The notes beneath the pieces were generated by a model. The model had not been told where the DNA came from and did no database searches. It saw only the letters and a list, made by a program, of their open reading frames with translations. Positions 37,023 through 46,082 of a DNA stretch of 47,177 bases are shown here, one piece after another. Within the stretch, counting starts at the first letter, position 1. Each line of letters starts with the position of its first letter. The stretch covers positions 1-47,177 of the forward strand of contig JAFQHF010000152.1 of the NCBI GenBank assembly GCA_017398105.1. The letters are read 5' to 3'. This DNA is from Oscillospiraceae bacterium (GTDB taxonomy: Bacteria; Bacillota_A; Clostridia; Oscillospirales; Oscillospiraceae). The position numbers and the translations under genes are program-made.

Positions 37023-38465
37023 TTACAGATTTTTCAGCACCTCAAGCAGGAACTTCCAGGTGCGTTCTGTGGATGCAATTTCAAGACGTTCCCGGCTGGT
37101 ATGGATGTCATGCATCTGAGGTCCGATGGATACACAATCCAGTCCAGGCAACTTTTCCGTAAACAGGCCGCATTCCAGACCTGCATGAATTGCCTCAACT
37201 TTTGCCTCTTTGCCAAACATTTCGGTATAAACACGAACCATCGTGTCACGCAGGCGGGATTCCTTCTTATATTCCCATGCCGGATAGGCGCCGTTTTCCA
37301 TATAGTTTGCGTCAAACATGTCAGCAAGCTTTTTCAACTGATCCAGAAGTTCTGCCTTTTCTGCATTAACACTGCTGCGAACAGAGAAGGTTGCGTTGAA
37401 ACGGTCACCCAGCTTAATAACGCCCATATTCAGGCTGGTCTGTACCAGACCTTCAATATCCTGACTCCAGGACTGAACACCATTGGGAGCCGCACAAAGC
37501 AGGCTGATAATCTTTGCAGTGGATTCTGTGGACAGGCCGTTACCGCCAAGCGCATCCACATCAAAGGCCTGAATGGTAACCTCAGGTTCGTTATAGGTTT
37601 CCCGAATCTCTGCCTGCAGTTCTTCCGCAATGGCATTGATACGCTCCAGATGAATGCCCATTGCAACCAATGTAGCCTGACTGGAACGGGGAATCGCATT
37701 ATCCTTTGCTCCGCCAACCAGGGATGTCAGGCACAGAGGCATCAGTTTCTGAATACGGCTCATGAATTCACCCATGATCTTATTGGCATTGCCGCGGTTC
37801 AGATGAATGTCCGCACCGGAATGGCCGCCCTGCAGGCCATCTACTGCCAGCCGGATGCAGGGTCCATATACAGCGCGCCGCTCAACGGGAACGGAGATGG
37901 TTGCGGTACATCCGCCGGCGCAGGATACGGTAAAGATACCTTCTCCTTCAGAGTCCAGATTGATCAGAGTTCTGCCCTTGAGTTCGGAGAGATCCACGGC
38001 AGCTGCACCCAGCAGGCCAATCTCTTCATCAGTTGTTACAATTACCTCCAGAGGGGGATGCGGAATCGTTTTGTCTGCCAGAATTGCCATGCCCATGGCT
38101 ACAGCAATGCCGTTATCCGCACCCAGAGTTGTGCCTTTTGCAAAGACCATGTTTCCGTCATGGGTCACATCCAGCCCTTCTGTTGCCATATCAATGGGGC
38201 AGTCAGCATCTTTTTCGCAGACCATATCCATGTGGCCCTGAAGAATCACAGCGGGGTGATCTTCCATCCCCTCACTTGCATCACCAAACAGGATCACGTT
38301 ATTTGCTTCATCCTGAATATATCTCAGGTCATTCTTTTTTGCAAATTCCACCAGATAATCAGAGATCATCTTGGTATTCCGGGAGCCATGCGGAATGGAA
38401 CAAATTTCTTCAAAATAACCGAATACAGCAGAAGGCTCAAGCCCTGCCAGTCTTTTGGTTTCCAT
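37023..38465 (-). CDS. pepD: Aminoacyl-histidine dipeptidase (M20)
   Basis: A 480-residue zinc peptidase that hydrolyses Xaa-His and other dipeptides. Metal-binding motifs include LQGHMDMVCEKD (His78), GADNGIAVAMGMAIL (metal Asp), TTDEEIGLLGA (catalytic Glu-Glu), with a dimerisation lid in the middle and a C-terminal HAGLECGLF. ATG 38465 lies 8 nt after GGAG; a GTG upstream at 38474 overlaps that site. Single gene, leftward, ahead of the converging flippase. Confidence 0.95.
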   Translation of the reverse strand: METKRLAGLEPSAVFGYFEEICSIPHGSRNTKMISDYLVEFAKKNDLRYIQDEANNVILFGDASEGMEDHPAVILQGHMDMVCEKDADCPIDMATEGLDVTHDGNMVFAKGTTLGADNGIAVAMGMAILADKTIPHPPLEVIVTTDEEIGLLGAAAVDLSELKGRTLINLDSEGEGIFTVSCAGGCTATISVPVERRAVYGPCIRLAVDGLQGGHSGADIHLNRGNANKIMGEFMSRIQKLMPLCLTSLVGGAKDNAIPRSSQATLVAMGIHLERINAIAEELQAEIRETYNEPEVTIQAFDVDALGGNGLSTESTAKIISLLCAAPNGVQSWSQDIEGLVQTSLNMGVIKLGDRFNATFSVRSSVNAEKAELLDQLKKLADMFDANYMENGAYPAWEYKKESRLRDTMVRVYTEMFGKEAKVEAIHAGLECGLFTEKLPGLDCVSIGPQMHDIHTSRERLEIASTERTWKFLLEVLKNL

Positions 38466-38547
38466 AGTAAACACTCCTTGTCAGTAATATGTGCCTATTG
38501 TATCACAGCTTACAGGAAAAATCTACCCATTGCAGGAAAGGTTTTCC

Positions 38548-39258
38548 TTATCCCAGCAGGAATGCCTTTAGCTTGGAAACGTCATTATTCATAATAAGGC
38601 TCTCGTTAAATTCCAGCCGCTGCAGCAGCGCCAGAGCCAATGTGAAATCGCCAACCTGACTTGGGTCGTGAGAATCCGTATTGACGATGATATTTACACC
38701 ATATTCCATACACAGAGGGAGCATTTTTTCGTAATTTTCCACGCAGCCCGGGCGAAGCTTTGGCTTGCGCAGAGAGCTGTTGTTCACTTCCAATGCCGTA
38801 CCATATTCTTTCGCACCCTGAACCAGGGCTGCGTAATCCAGAGGATAATTGTTGGCATCCGGATGGGAGATAAATTTTACCTTAGGATTCCTCATGCAGG
38901 AAATCACATTGTCGGTATTCTTTACAATGCCTGCATCCTCATAGCATAAGCCGTGGATACCGGCAACTGCATAATCAAGGCAATTCAGATGCCGCTGATC
39001 CAGGTCTACCTCCCCATTATTAAGCACATTGACTTCACTGCCGTAAAGCATTTCCACACCATACAGCTTCCGGGGAGCATCTACGAAGTTACGGAAATAT
39101 ATGGGATCACAGGTTCCGGGGATACCGGGCCCATGCTCTGTCGTACCAAGAATCTGCAGCTGACGTTCAGCCGCAACGGATGCCAGTTCCCGAATCGTTC
39201 CGAACGCGTGTCCGCTTAAAATCGTATGGGTATGAAGATCCGCAATCAAAGGTTTCAT
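38548..39258 (-). CDS. PHP-domain phosphatase
   Basis: A 236-residue metal-dependent phosphoesterase of the PHP/YcdX type. Motif I DLHTHTILSGHAF, motif II TTEHGPGIPG, a GSEVNVLNNGEVD segment, a SHPD motif and the terminal NTDSHDPSQVGDF supply His/Asp/Glu ligands for a trinuclear site. Substrate unknown. It lies 83 bp upstream of pepD on the same strand without an evident terminator between, so co-transcription is possible. Confidence 0.9.
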   Translation of the reverse strand: MKPLIADLHTHTILSGHAFGTIRELASVAAERQLQILGTTEHGPGIPGTCDPIYFRNFVDAPRKLYGVEMLYGSEVNVLNNGEVDLDQRHLNCLDYAVAGIHGLCYEDAGIVKNTDNVISCMRNPKVKFISHPDANNYPLDYAALVQGAKEYGTALEVNNSSLRKPKLRPGCVENYEKMLPLCMEYGVNIIVNTDSHDPSQVGDFTLALALLQRLEFNESLIMNNDVSKLKAFLLG

Positions 39259-39407
39259 TGTCGTATTCCTTTCCGGTGAATTTTCATTATTTTACCATAT
39301 CTGCCATATTGCCGCAAGAGTGAAAATGAAAACCAGATTCGCGGATTTCTGTCCATCAGATTACCCGTGTTGTGGTAAAAATACACCATCTCACCAGTTG
39401 ACATGTG

Positions 39408-39438
39408 CAAAAAAAGACCACGGAAGAACTCCGTGGTC
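39408..39438 (-). terminator. secG terminator
   Basis: GACCACGGA - 5-nt loop - TCCGTGGTC; on the minus strand it is followed by TTTTTTT. Confidence 0.9.
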
Positions 39439-39451
39439 TCATCTTTTGGAA

Positions 39452-39688
39452 TTACACCAGGCTCAGGGACAGAGTCAGCAGAACCCATGCCAGAGCGATC
39501 CACTTGGTGGAAGAAGCCAGAATGGCATCCAGATTGCCCTTCTTATTCTTGCTCAGATAAGAATCGGAAGAACCGGACAGCGCACCGGACAGGCCAGCTT
39601 CCTTGCCGGACTGCAGCAGAACAACACCGATCAGTGCAACAGAGCAAATTGCCTCCAGAATGATCAGAATGGTCTCAATAACACCCAT
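39452..39688 (-). CDS. secG: Preprotein translocase subunit SecG
   Basis: A 78-residue membrane protein with two hydrophobic helices (about 3-23 and 58-77) joined by the conserved cytoplasmic loop VLLQSGKEAGLSGALSGSSD. SecG assists SecYE during protein export. A strong GGAGGGAGG ribosome binding site and a leader of about 80 nt precede the ATG; a promoter and terminator frame it as a single gene. Length and topology are standard. Confidence 0.95.
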   Translation of the reverse strand: MGVIETILIILEAICSVALIGVVLLQSGKEAGLSGALSGSSDSYLSKNKKGNLDAILASSTKWIALAWVLLTLSLSLV

Positions 39689-39774
39689 AATTAAGTAACC
39701 TCCCTCCGCCTAATTCGCGGACAGCGAATGGTAAATGGTTCCCATACCTGCAAGAACCTCATAATAGCCCATAT

Positions 39775-39803
39775 AGTATAGCACAGGATTTTTTAAATAT
39801 CAA
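39775..39803 (-). promoter_or_regulatory. secG promoter
   Basis: On the minus strand TTGATA, 17-bp spacer, TATACT, giving a leader of about 80 nt. Confidence 0.75.
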
Positions 39804-39822
39804 GTGTAAAATTACAATTTTC

Positions 39823-40947
39823 TTACTTCTGCACCCAGTTTCCGGTTGCAAGACAGTTCAGATAGCTTTCAATAAAGGGGTCCAGCGCACCATCCATAAC
39901 ACCGTTGACGTTGGAAGTTTCACAGCCGGTACGGGTATCCTTAACCAGAGTATAGGGCATGAAAACATAATTGCGGATCTGGCTGCCCCATTCGATCTTC
40001 TGCTGCACACCCTTGATATCCGCAATATTGGCAAGGTGCTCCCGCTCGCGAATCTCAACCAGCTTGGAGCGCAGCATGCGCAGACAGGTTTCCTTGTTCT
40101 GGAACTGAGACCGCTCGGTCTGGCAGGAAACAACAATACCGGACTTATGGATCAGACGCACCGCAGAAGACGTTTTGTTGACCTTCTGACCGCCTGCGCC
40201 GGAAGAACGATAGACCTGCATTTCATAATCTTCAGGACGGATCTCGAAATCCTCAGACTCATCCGCAATTTCAGGGATAACTTCGATTGCAGAGAAAGAG
40301 GTCTGACGCCGGGCGTTGGCATCGAAGGGAGAAACGCGGACAAGACGGTGGACACCATTTTCACCCTTCAGGAAGCCGTAGGCATTCTCACCTTCAACCA
40401 TAATGGAAGCGGACTTCAGGCCGGCCTCATCGCCTTCCTGGTAGTCCAGCAGCTTATAGTCGTAACCATGTCTCTCGGCCCAACGGGTATACATACGGTA
40501 CAGCATCTGACACCAGTCCTGTGCTTCCGTGCCGCCGGCACCTGCCTGGAAGCTCATGATGGCATTATTTTTATCATACTTACCATTGAGCAGAGTCTCC
40601 AGTCGGCAGGACTCCATATTTTCAGTCAATGCATCGAAGCCTTCCTTCAGCTCCTCCAGCATGGAGTCGTCGTCTTCTTCTGCAGCCATCTCACAGATGG
40701 TCATCAAGTCATCCCAGGCAGAAAGCATTTTTTCATAGCGCTCCACCTTGTTTTCGGCCTGCTTGGTCTTCACAACAACTTTCTGGCTCTTCTCAGGATC
40801 ATCCCAGAATCCCGGTGCTTCCTGCATAGCGTGCAGGCGCTCCAGCTCATTACGCAGACCTTCCAGGTTTAAGGAATCTGCCAGACCTTCCAAGGCAGGA
40901 CGGCAGTCGTTCAATTTCTGCTTATACACATCAAATTCAATATTCAT
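39823..40947 (-). CDS. prfB: Peptide chain release factor 2
   Basis: A 374-residue class I release factor that ends translation at UGA and UAA. The stop-codon tripeptide SPF is at 206-208 and the peptidyl-hydrolysis GGQ at 252-254, followed by SRSQFQNK-like TERSQFQNKETCLRML. The coding frame is uninterrupted from ATG to stop: the N-terminal region (ADSLNLEGLRNELERL) shows no in-frame UGA and no CUU-UGA-type programmed frameshift, unlike most bacterial prfB genes. RF1 is not in the window. Leftward, upstream of secG. Confidence 0.96.
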   Translation of the reverse strand: MNIEFDVYKQKLNDCRPALEGLADSLNLEGLRNELERLHAMQEAPGFWDDPEKSQKVVVKTKQAENKVERYEKMLSAWDDLMTICEMAAEEDDDSMLEELKEGFDALTENMESCRLETLLNGKYDKNNAIMSFQAGAGGTEAQDWCQMLYRMYTRWAERHGYDYKLLDYQEGDEAGLKSASIMVEGENAYGFLKGENGVHRLVRVSPFDANARRQTSFSAIEVIPEIADESEDFEIRPEDYEMQVYRSSGAGGQKVNKTSSAVRLIHKSGIVVSCQTERSQFQNKETCLRMLRSKLVEIREREHLANIADIKGVQQKIEWGSQIRNYVFMPYTLVKDTRTGCETSNVNGVMDGALDPFIESYLNCLATGNWVQK

Positions 40948-41174
40948 AACAAAACTCTCTCATTTCGCAGATATTATACACAAAGAAGGAAATCAGCCCG
41001 CACATATTGGAAATGCAGCCGTCACTTCAAAAATTTTGCCAGATATATTATAACACCCTTGTCAAGCTTTTTGCGCGAAAATTCTGACTCTTCTTAAAAA
41101 AGAGCAAAAAAACAATAGATTCCATAGCACTATACAGACGAACCTGATTTTCCTGCTGTTCTGCTTTTTGTAGC

Positions 41175-41199
41175 AAAAAGCTCCCTCTGACGAGGGAGC
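41175..41199 (-). terminator. Antiporter gene terminator
   Basis: GCTCCCTC - TGAC - GAGGGAGC; on the minus strand followed by TTTTTGC. Confidence 0.85.
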
Positions 41200-41205
41200 C
41201 GAATG

Positions 41206-42483
41206 TCAGCGCATTTTGGGTTCATTATGACGGCGCGCACTGGTACGTCCTTCGGGCTGGATCTCCCCCACTGCCAGCAAGGAGCGCTTGGTCAGTGCAG
41301 GTCCGATCAGTTCATAGACCAGTACAGCAAACAAAACCACATTCCGGGCCAGAGCCCCGTCATGCAGCGTTGCAGCAGTCAGAGCCATACCCAAAGCAAC
41401 GCCTGCCTGCGGAAGCAGGGTAATTCCCAGATTCTCTACGATTGGTTTTGGCTGTCTGGTCAAACGGCAACTGGCAGCTGCGCCAAAATACTTTCCGACG
41501 GACCGGGCGAGAATATATACCACACCAACCAGAATCGTCACAGGCTGTGCAAGCACCTCCAGATCAAGCTCTGCACCGGAAATAACAAAGAACAGGATAT
41601 TCAACGGCATGACCCAGTTGTCAATACGCTCCATCAGTTCTTCGGATGTAGAACAGATGTTGCAGAAAATGGTACCGGTCATCATGCATACAAGCAGCAG
41701 AGAAAAACCACAGTGGATTCCGGCAACAGTAAAATTCACTGAGCTTAGACCAACGGTCAGTAAAACAAACGCAACGGAAATCGTCATACGCTTACTGCGG
41801 GAATGGAAGAACTGTTCTACCCAGTTCAGCAGCCAGCCCATGAAGCAGCCCAGTCCCAGGGATATCATAATCTCCACAATGGGCTCCACCACAACAGCCA
41901 TAACATTCACCTGCCCGTTGGATAAGGCAGTTGCAATGCCGAAGGAAACACTGAACAGCACAAGACCCACAGCATCGTCAATGGCAACCACCAGCATCAG
42001 CAGTCTGGTCAACGGACCATCCGCTTTATATTGCCGAACAACCATCAGAGTGGCCGCCGGTGCCGTTGCAGATGCGATTGCACCCAGGGTAATGGCACAG
42101 GGGATGGAAATAACACCGGGAAAGCAAAAATGCAGGCCAATCAGAACGACATCTGTCAGAAGTGTTGTAATGACTGCCTGAAGAATGCCGATCGTGATCG
42201 CGCTTCTTCCCATGGTCCGCAGCTGAGACAGACGAAACTCATTACCGATTGTAAAGGCTATGAAGCCAAGCGCCGTCTGCGTTACAATGGAGAATCCTTC
42301 TACCTGCTTTAGCGAGTTGAATCCAAGGCCGGGAATTTTCAGCGCACCCAAACAAAAAGGCCCCAGCAATAAACCTGCCACCAGATATGCCGTCACAGCA
42401 GGCAGATTCAGCAGCTTTGTGATTCGTGAAAGCATCAGTCCCCCGATCATGGCAGCTGCCAAGCAAATTAAATACGTTTCCAT
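41206..42483 (-). CDS. Cation:proton antiporter (CPA2 / Na+/H+ exchanger)
   Basis: A 425-residue membrane protein with about 12 hydrophobic segments. PAVTAYLVAGLLLGP, the TAPAATLMVVRQYKADGPLT helix and the acidic pair in VVAIDDAVGLVLF are the ion-translocation features of KefB/NapA-type exchangers. There is no C-terminal TrkA-N regulatory domain, only a short basic tail. It could exchange Na+ or K+ for H+; the cation cannot be told. Monocistronic with its own terminator. Confidence 0.9.
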   Translation of the reverse strand: METYLICLAAAMIGGLMLSRITKLLNLPAVTAYLVAGLLLGPFCLGALKIPGLGFNSLKQVEGFSIVTQTALGFIAFTIGNEFRLSQLRTMGRSAITIGILQAVITTLLTDVVLIGLHFCFPGVISIPCAITLGAIASATAPAATLMVVRQYKADGPLTRLLMLVVAIDDAVGLVLFSVSFGIATALSNGQVNVMAVVVEPIVEIMISLGLGCFMGWLLNWVEQFFHSRSKRMTISVAFVLLTVGLSSVNFTVAGIHCGFSLLLVCMMTGTIFCNICSTSEELMERIDNWVMPLNILFFVISGAELDLEVLAQPVTILVGVVYILARSVGKYFGAAASCRLTRQPKPIVENLGITLLPQAGVALGMALTAATLHDGALARNVVLFAVLVYELIGPALTKRSLLAVGEIQPEGRTSARRHNEPKMR

Positions 42484-42786
42484 ATTTACGCCTTCTTTTA
42501 TCAGAATAAGTTTGCCCGAAATCCGTTATCCGATTTTGGGCAGCCACATAATAGCACTTGCATACAAATTCTTCAAGATGAATAATCCCCAAAGTTTTTC
42601 CTGAAACTGGTAAATCTTTCGTCATCATAGCTATTTTTAGAATCGATATTTTGTTCAATAGTTACAGTATATTTGCAATTCATAATACACTAATCACTGA
42701 CCAGTAGTTGCTCCTGATAAGACGTCTTCAAAGCAGTTTATAATAATCGATAATGCATACGCAGCCATGCCTCCGAAAAAAGAATA
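42484..42786. other. AT-rich gap upstream of the antiporter gene
   Basis: About 300 bp without a supported gene. It should hold the antiporter promoter on the minus strand, but no clean -35/-10 pair stands out. The right end meets the tRNA-Arg remnant's terminator. Confidence 0.4.
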
Positions 42787-42822
42787 AAGCTGTCAGCCTG
42801 ATTTCATGCTGACAGCTTTCTA
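42787..42822 (-). terminator. Old tRNA-Arg terminator
   Basis: AAAGCTGTCAGC pairs with GCTGACAGCTTT next to the tRNA-Arg 3' remnant; on the minus strand it is followed by ATTCTTTTTT. Confidence 0.75.
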
Positions 42823-42824
42823 TT

Positions 42825-42872
42825 TGGCACCCCAGAGAGGACTCTAACCTCCGACCTATCGCTTAGGAGTAG
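42825..42872 (-). repeat. Remnant of tRNA-Arg(CCT) 3' half (att site)
   Basis: On the minus strand CTCCTAAGCGATAGGTCGGA and GGTTAGAGTCCTCTCTGGGG then TGCCA reads as anticodon loop (CCT), variable loop, T arm and acceptor of tRNA-Arg. The 5' half is missing and the T loop reads TTAGAGT instead of TTCGAGT, so it is decayed. It marks the boundary of the right-hand element whose integrase follows. Confidence 0.82.
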
Positions 42873-43250
42873 CCCCGATACAACATCGGGAAGTGACATC
42901 TAATGCTAAAAAATGCTTGGAAATACAGGGTTTTTCAGCATTTCAAATCCCATCTGATACTACGCTGTGATAGCTAATTCAGAGGGATTTTACACCGTCC
43001 GATTGGCTCGAAATTAGCAAGGCTTTCGATTTTTGGTGGACGTTGTGAGTGCAAGTAAATGTCACTATGTAACTGCTCGTTATGCAGAATAGCAGGAAAT
43101 CCAATTCATCCTCATACGGGTGCGTTGATGACCTTAAAGACATCAAATTAAGTTCTATTACTATAGCATTTCAGCACCTATTTTTCAACCGGAATTTTCT
43201 CGAATTTCGGATTATCTTTTGGACTGGATTACTATGTAACAACAAAAAAC
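42873..43250. other. Element end region between att remnant and integrase
   Basis: About 380 bp with no supported gene. It contains the hairpin CCCGAT/ATCGGG (about 42875-42891) and AT-rich sequence suitable for integrase arm sites. A 122-codon frame starting at 43082 runs into the integrase terminator and antisense to the integrase, and is rejected. Confidence 0.45.
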
Positions 43251-43301
43251 AAGGGCAGACCCTTCTACAGCTATTGCAGCTATGTAAAAGGATCTGCCCT
43301 T
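43251..43301 (-). terminator. Terminator of the integrase operon
   Basis: AAGGGCAGACCCTT pairs with AAGGATCTGCCCTT; on the minus strand it is followed by GTTTTTTG. Confidence 0.85.
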
Positions 43302-43308
43302 GCAGTTG

Positions 43309-44682
43309 TTATAAGGTCTTTGCCAGCGACTTCAGAAGTGCTGCCATTTCAGGGTTTTGCAGAAGTTTCAGAAGAAGCTCTTTATCGTCGGTGGAGCTTT
43401 CCTGTACGACCGTCTGCACCGGTTCCGGGGTTGCCTGTCTGCCGGAATAGAATGCAGCTTCCAGTCTTTCAGCGTTCAGCCTGCGATCATCGTCGATGAT
43501 ATGGGAATAAACGTCCGCTACCATTTTGACCTGTGCATGACCGGAATCGCCCTGAACAGATTTCATATCACCGCCGTTCAGTTTCAGCTTGTAGGTGATA
43601 CTGGAATGTCTGAGACTATGGAAAACGACTTTTGGCAGTCCATTTTCCTCGATCAGCTTATTGAAAGCACGGTTGATAACCTGTCCTTCAATCGGCTTGC
43701 CGTTGGAAGAACAGAACACCAGATTAAAGTCTGTGAACTCGTCACCGAAAAGGTCTTTCAGTTCTTCAATGTCAGCCTTTCGCTGCACCAACATTTCCGC
43801 CACAGTTTTCGGAAGGAAAACCTTACGGACACTTGTTTTGGTCTTAGGGGTTTTGAGAACCAATGCGGTGTGCGTACTGGCAAAGGTCGGAGGGAACTTA
43901 AACATAATGTCCTTTCCGTTCAAATCTGCCATTGCATCACGATTTACTCTCTGCAACTCCTTTTCAACGAAGATGCTTGCCTGACCAAGTTCAATGCTCG
44001 CAGGAGAAATATCAACACAGTCCCAAGTAAGCCCCAGAAGCTCACCCATTCGCAGAGAACAGGAGAACGCAAGGTTGATTGCCAAGCGGAGAATATCATC
44101 GTCACAGGCTTCCAGAGCCTTCAGAAGAACTTCCGCTGTCCAGATGTCTCTGGTCTTGTGTTCTTCTTTTGGCAGCGTAGCGTGTTCTACGGGGTTTCTG
44201 GTCATCAATTCCCATTTCACCGCCTGATTGAACGCATTACGCAGAACCTTGTGAATCTCTCTGACGGTATGCGGTGTCAGATACTCATTACGAGCTTTCA
44301 CATACTTGGTGGACACAGCCTTTACGGTAAGCAAATCTCTGTAATACTTGTCCATGATTCTCGGAGTAACATCCTCCAATTTCATATCACCGATAAGAGG
44401 GCGAATATAGTTCCCAATCAGGCTCTTTCTGCTCTCATAGGTAGACATTGCCCAGGTGTTCACACCATAGATAGACATATATTCTTCCAAAAGATCGTTT
44501 ACGGTCTTAGCTGAAGGCGGAATAAAAGTTCCCGACTCCTGCTCATATTCGACCTGCAACTTTCTTTTCTTTGCTTCGGCATTAGTGTCAAAGGTTTCCC
44601 ATTTCTGACGCTTATTGCCGTTCTCATCGGTGTATGTATAGACCACAGAATACTTCTTTTTTCTCTTAACGATGGATGCCAT
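43309..44682 (-). CDS. int: Tyrosine site-specific integrase, second element
   Basis: A 457-residue integrase. N-terminal AP2-like arm-binding domain (MASIVKRKKKYSVVYTYTDE), core-binding domain (about 58-165) and catalytic domain with Arg in CSLRMGELLGLTW, HxxR as FHSLRHSSITY, a His in DSGHAQVKM and nucleophile Tyr in ADVYSHI, so all catalytic residues are intact. ATG 44682 lies 8 nt after AGGAG. The preceding triple-HTH gene ends 4 bp upstream, a typical xis-int arrangement. It is not closely similar to the first integrase (15101). Confidence 0.95.
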   Translation of the reverse strand: MASIVKRKKKYSVVYTYTDENGNKRQKWETFDTNAEAKKRKLQVEYEQESGTFIPPSAKTVNDLLEEYMSIYGVNTWAMSTYESRKSLIGNYIRPLIGDMKLEDVTPRIMDKYYRDLLTVKAVSTKYVKARNEYLTPHTVREIHKVLRNAFNQAVKWELMTRNPVEHATLPKEEHKTRDIWTAEVLLKALEACDDDILRLAINLAFSCSLRMGELLGLTWDCVDISPASIELGQASIFVEKELQRVNRDAMADLNGKDIMFKFPPTFASTHTALVLKTPKTKTSVRKVFLPKTVAEMLVQRKADIEELKDLFGDEFTDFNLVFCSSNGKPIEGQVINRAFNKLIEENGLPKVVFHSLRHSSITYKLKLNGGDMKSVQGDSGHAQVKMVADVYSHIIDDDRRLNAERLEAAFYSGRQATPEPVQTVVQESSTDDKELLLKLLQNPEMAALLKSLAKTL

Positions 44683-44686
44683 GTAA

Positions 44687-45313
44687 TCATCTCCTTTCCT
44701 GTCCATCCTCCGCTACTAATCTGTAGCGGCTCTGATTCTGATACCACTTTTCAAAGCTCTTTTTGGTAGCTCGTTTGTACCTGCCAACCTTAACAAGCTC
44801 GAAATCGCCATTGGCAACAATGTAATAGATGGTCTGACGATGCACCCCAAGCATTCTTGCCATTTCTGGGAGACCGTAGGTGGATGCCATAATGTCTGCA
44901 TCCAGTTCCTGATCCTCTACCGTACGGTAATCGGTTTGGGAAGCATACCATCTTTCAAAGCTCTCCTTGGTCACTCTACGCTTGCCCAGGGCTTCGACAA
45001 TCTCGAAATGTCCTTTGGCAACCAGTTCGTAAGCAGTTGCTTCTTTCAGCCCAAGGCGCTGACCAAGCTCCTCTACAGAATATGTAGTTTTCTTCAGTTC
45101 CTCACCGGGAGGGGTTCCATCGACCTTCTGGTATTTGAACTGGTTAGCATACCATTCTTCAAAGCTGTCGATCATCACCCTCATGGTGCCGCCGACAAGA
45201 ATGGTTTTGAAGTAGTTTTTCTTAATGAGCCAGTAAGACTCCGTTTTGCAAAGGCCAAGCATCCTGCCCATTTCAGGAACAGACATACTCGTGCGTTTTC
45301 TTGTTTCTGCCAT
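44687..45313 (-). CDS. Triple helix-turn-helix protein (excisionase-type domains)
   Basis: A 208-residue protein built from three tandem copies of an HTH_17/Xis-like winged helix of about 60-65 residues: 1-58 (SVPEMGRMLGLCKTESYWLI .. SFEEWYANQ), 77-133 (SVEELGQRLGLKEATAYELV .. SFERWYASQ) and 147-203 (GLPEMARMLGVHRQTIYYIV .. SFEKWYQNQ). Each ends in the same SFE-x-WY-x-NQ helix. Ordinary excisionases have one such domain, so this would contact an extended multi-site DNA. It is directly upstream of the integrase and probably controls excision or its own operon. Confidence 0.82.
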   Translation of the reverse strand: MAETRKRTSMSVPEMGRMLGLCKTESYWLIKKNYFKTILVGGTMRVMIDSFEEWYANQFKYQKVDGTPPGEELKKTTYSVEELGQRLGLKEATAYELVAKGHFEIVEALGKRRVTKESFERWYASQTDYRTVEDQELDADIMASTYGLPEMARMLGVHRQTIYYIVANGDFELVKVGRYKRATKKSFEKWYQNQSRYRLVAEDGQERR

Positions 45314-45431
45314 CGCACAACCTCCTATGTAAAAAATGTAGCCATGTGTTTTCTTGTCATGGCTACATTTTATCGAACTCTTGATTTATTTTGAAGTTTG
45401 TCGCCGGGTTGCACGACACACTTGACAAATC

Positions 45432-45668
45432 CTACATTTGCTGATCCAGCCACTCATCAAAACTCTTTTTAGAGATTCTGATGCTGCCGCCGATGCGGAC
45501 ACTATGGAAAGCTTTCTTTTTTACAAGGTTGTATGCGCTGGTTCTGCTGATGCCCAGGATGTCCTGAATCTCATCAACAGTATAGGTTCTCTTATCAAAC
45601 TGAACTGCATTAGCAGTCATGGTTTCTTCGGTGCGCTGATTCATGGCAGCGATTCTTTCTTCAAACAT
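45432..45668 (-). CDS. Excisionase-family HTH protein
   Basis: A 78-residue protein: a short polar N-terminal arm, then TYTVDEIQDILGISRTSAYN and LVKKKAFHSVRIGGSIRISK then KSFDEWLDQQM, a single complete HTH_17/Xis domain. Its C-terminal helix matches the SFE-x-W pattern of the triple-domain neighbour. It starts 6 bp after mazF on the same strand, so MazF and this DNA binder are co-transcribed; this protein, not a MazE, is the nearest partner. Most likely the true Xis or a regulator of the cluster. Confidence 0.82.
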   Translation of the reverse strand: MFEERIAAMNQRTEETMTANAVQFDKRTYTVDEIQDILGISRTSAYNLVKKKAFHSVRIGGSIRISKKSFDEWLDQQM

Positions 45669-45674
45669 CTATGT

Positions 45675-46082
45675 TCACTCCTTCGTTCTCTTTGCTTTAT
45701 GTTTTGCGGAACGCTTTTTCAGCTGTTCCATCGCCAAACTGACGGATAAGGCTTTATCAATCGCTACCATTTCACGGGGCGTTACCTTACCTAAGTAGTT
45801 ATCAATCCTGCTCTTATCAATGGTGCGAATCTGCTCCAACTGAACAACGGACGCTTCCTTAAATGCAGGATTATCGTAAATTACAAGGTGCGTCGGCATA
45901 TTCGCTTTCTTATGGATTCTGGTTGTGACTGTTGCCACAATCAAAGTGGGAGCGTGTTTATTGCCGGTATCGTTCTGAATAACAATAACCGGTCGGATAC
46001 CCCCTTGTTCAGACCCAACTACCGGGTCCAGATCGGCGCAATAAATATCGCCACGGCGATATACCCAATTTTCTTTCATCAT
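45675..46082 (-). CDS. MazF/PemK-type endoribonuclease, element copy
   Basis: A 135-residue toxin-fold RNase with RRGDIYCADLDPVVGSEQGG then IRPVIVIQNDTGNKHAPTLI, TH in NMPTHLVIYD and LEQIRTIDKSRI. It shares these motifs with the chromosomal copy at 23041 but is clearly diverged and has an extra basic tail (KKRSAKHKAKRTKE) that could bind RNA. ATG 46082 follows AAGGAGG at 9 nt. There is no antitoxin upstream: a 450-nt non-coding leader precedes it and an excisionase-like gene follows. Confidence 0.92.
   Translation of the reverse strand: MMKENWVYRRGDIYCADLDPVVGSEQGGIRPVIVIQNDTGNKHAPTLIVATVTTRIHKKANMPTHLVIYDNPAFKEASVVQLEQIRTIDKSRIDNYLGKVTPREMVAIDKALSVSLAMEQLKKRSAKHKAKRTKE

Noticed and set aside
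37014..38594. A 526-codon frame antisense to pepD
   Set aside because: pepD is complete and conserved; the opposite frame lacks start signals.
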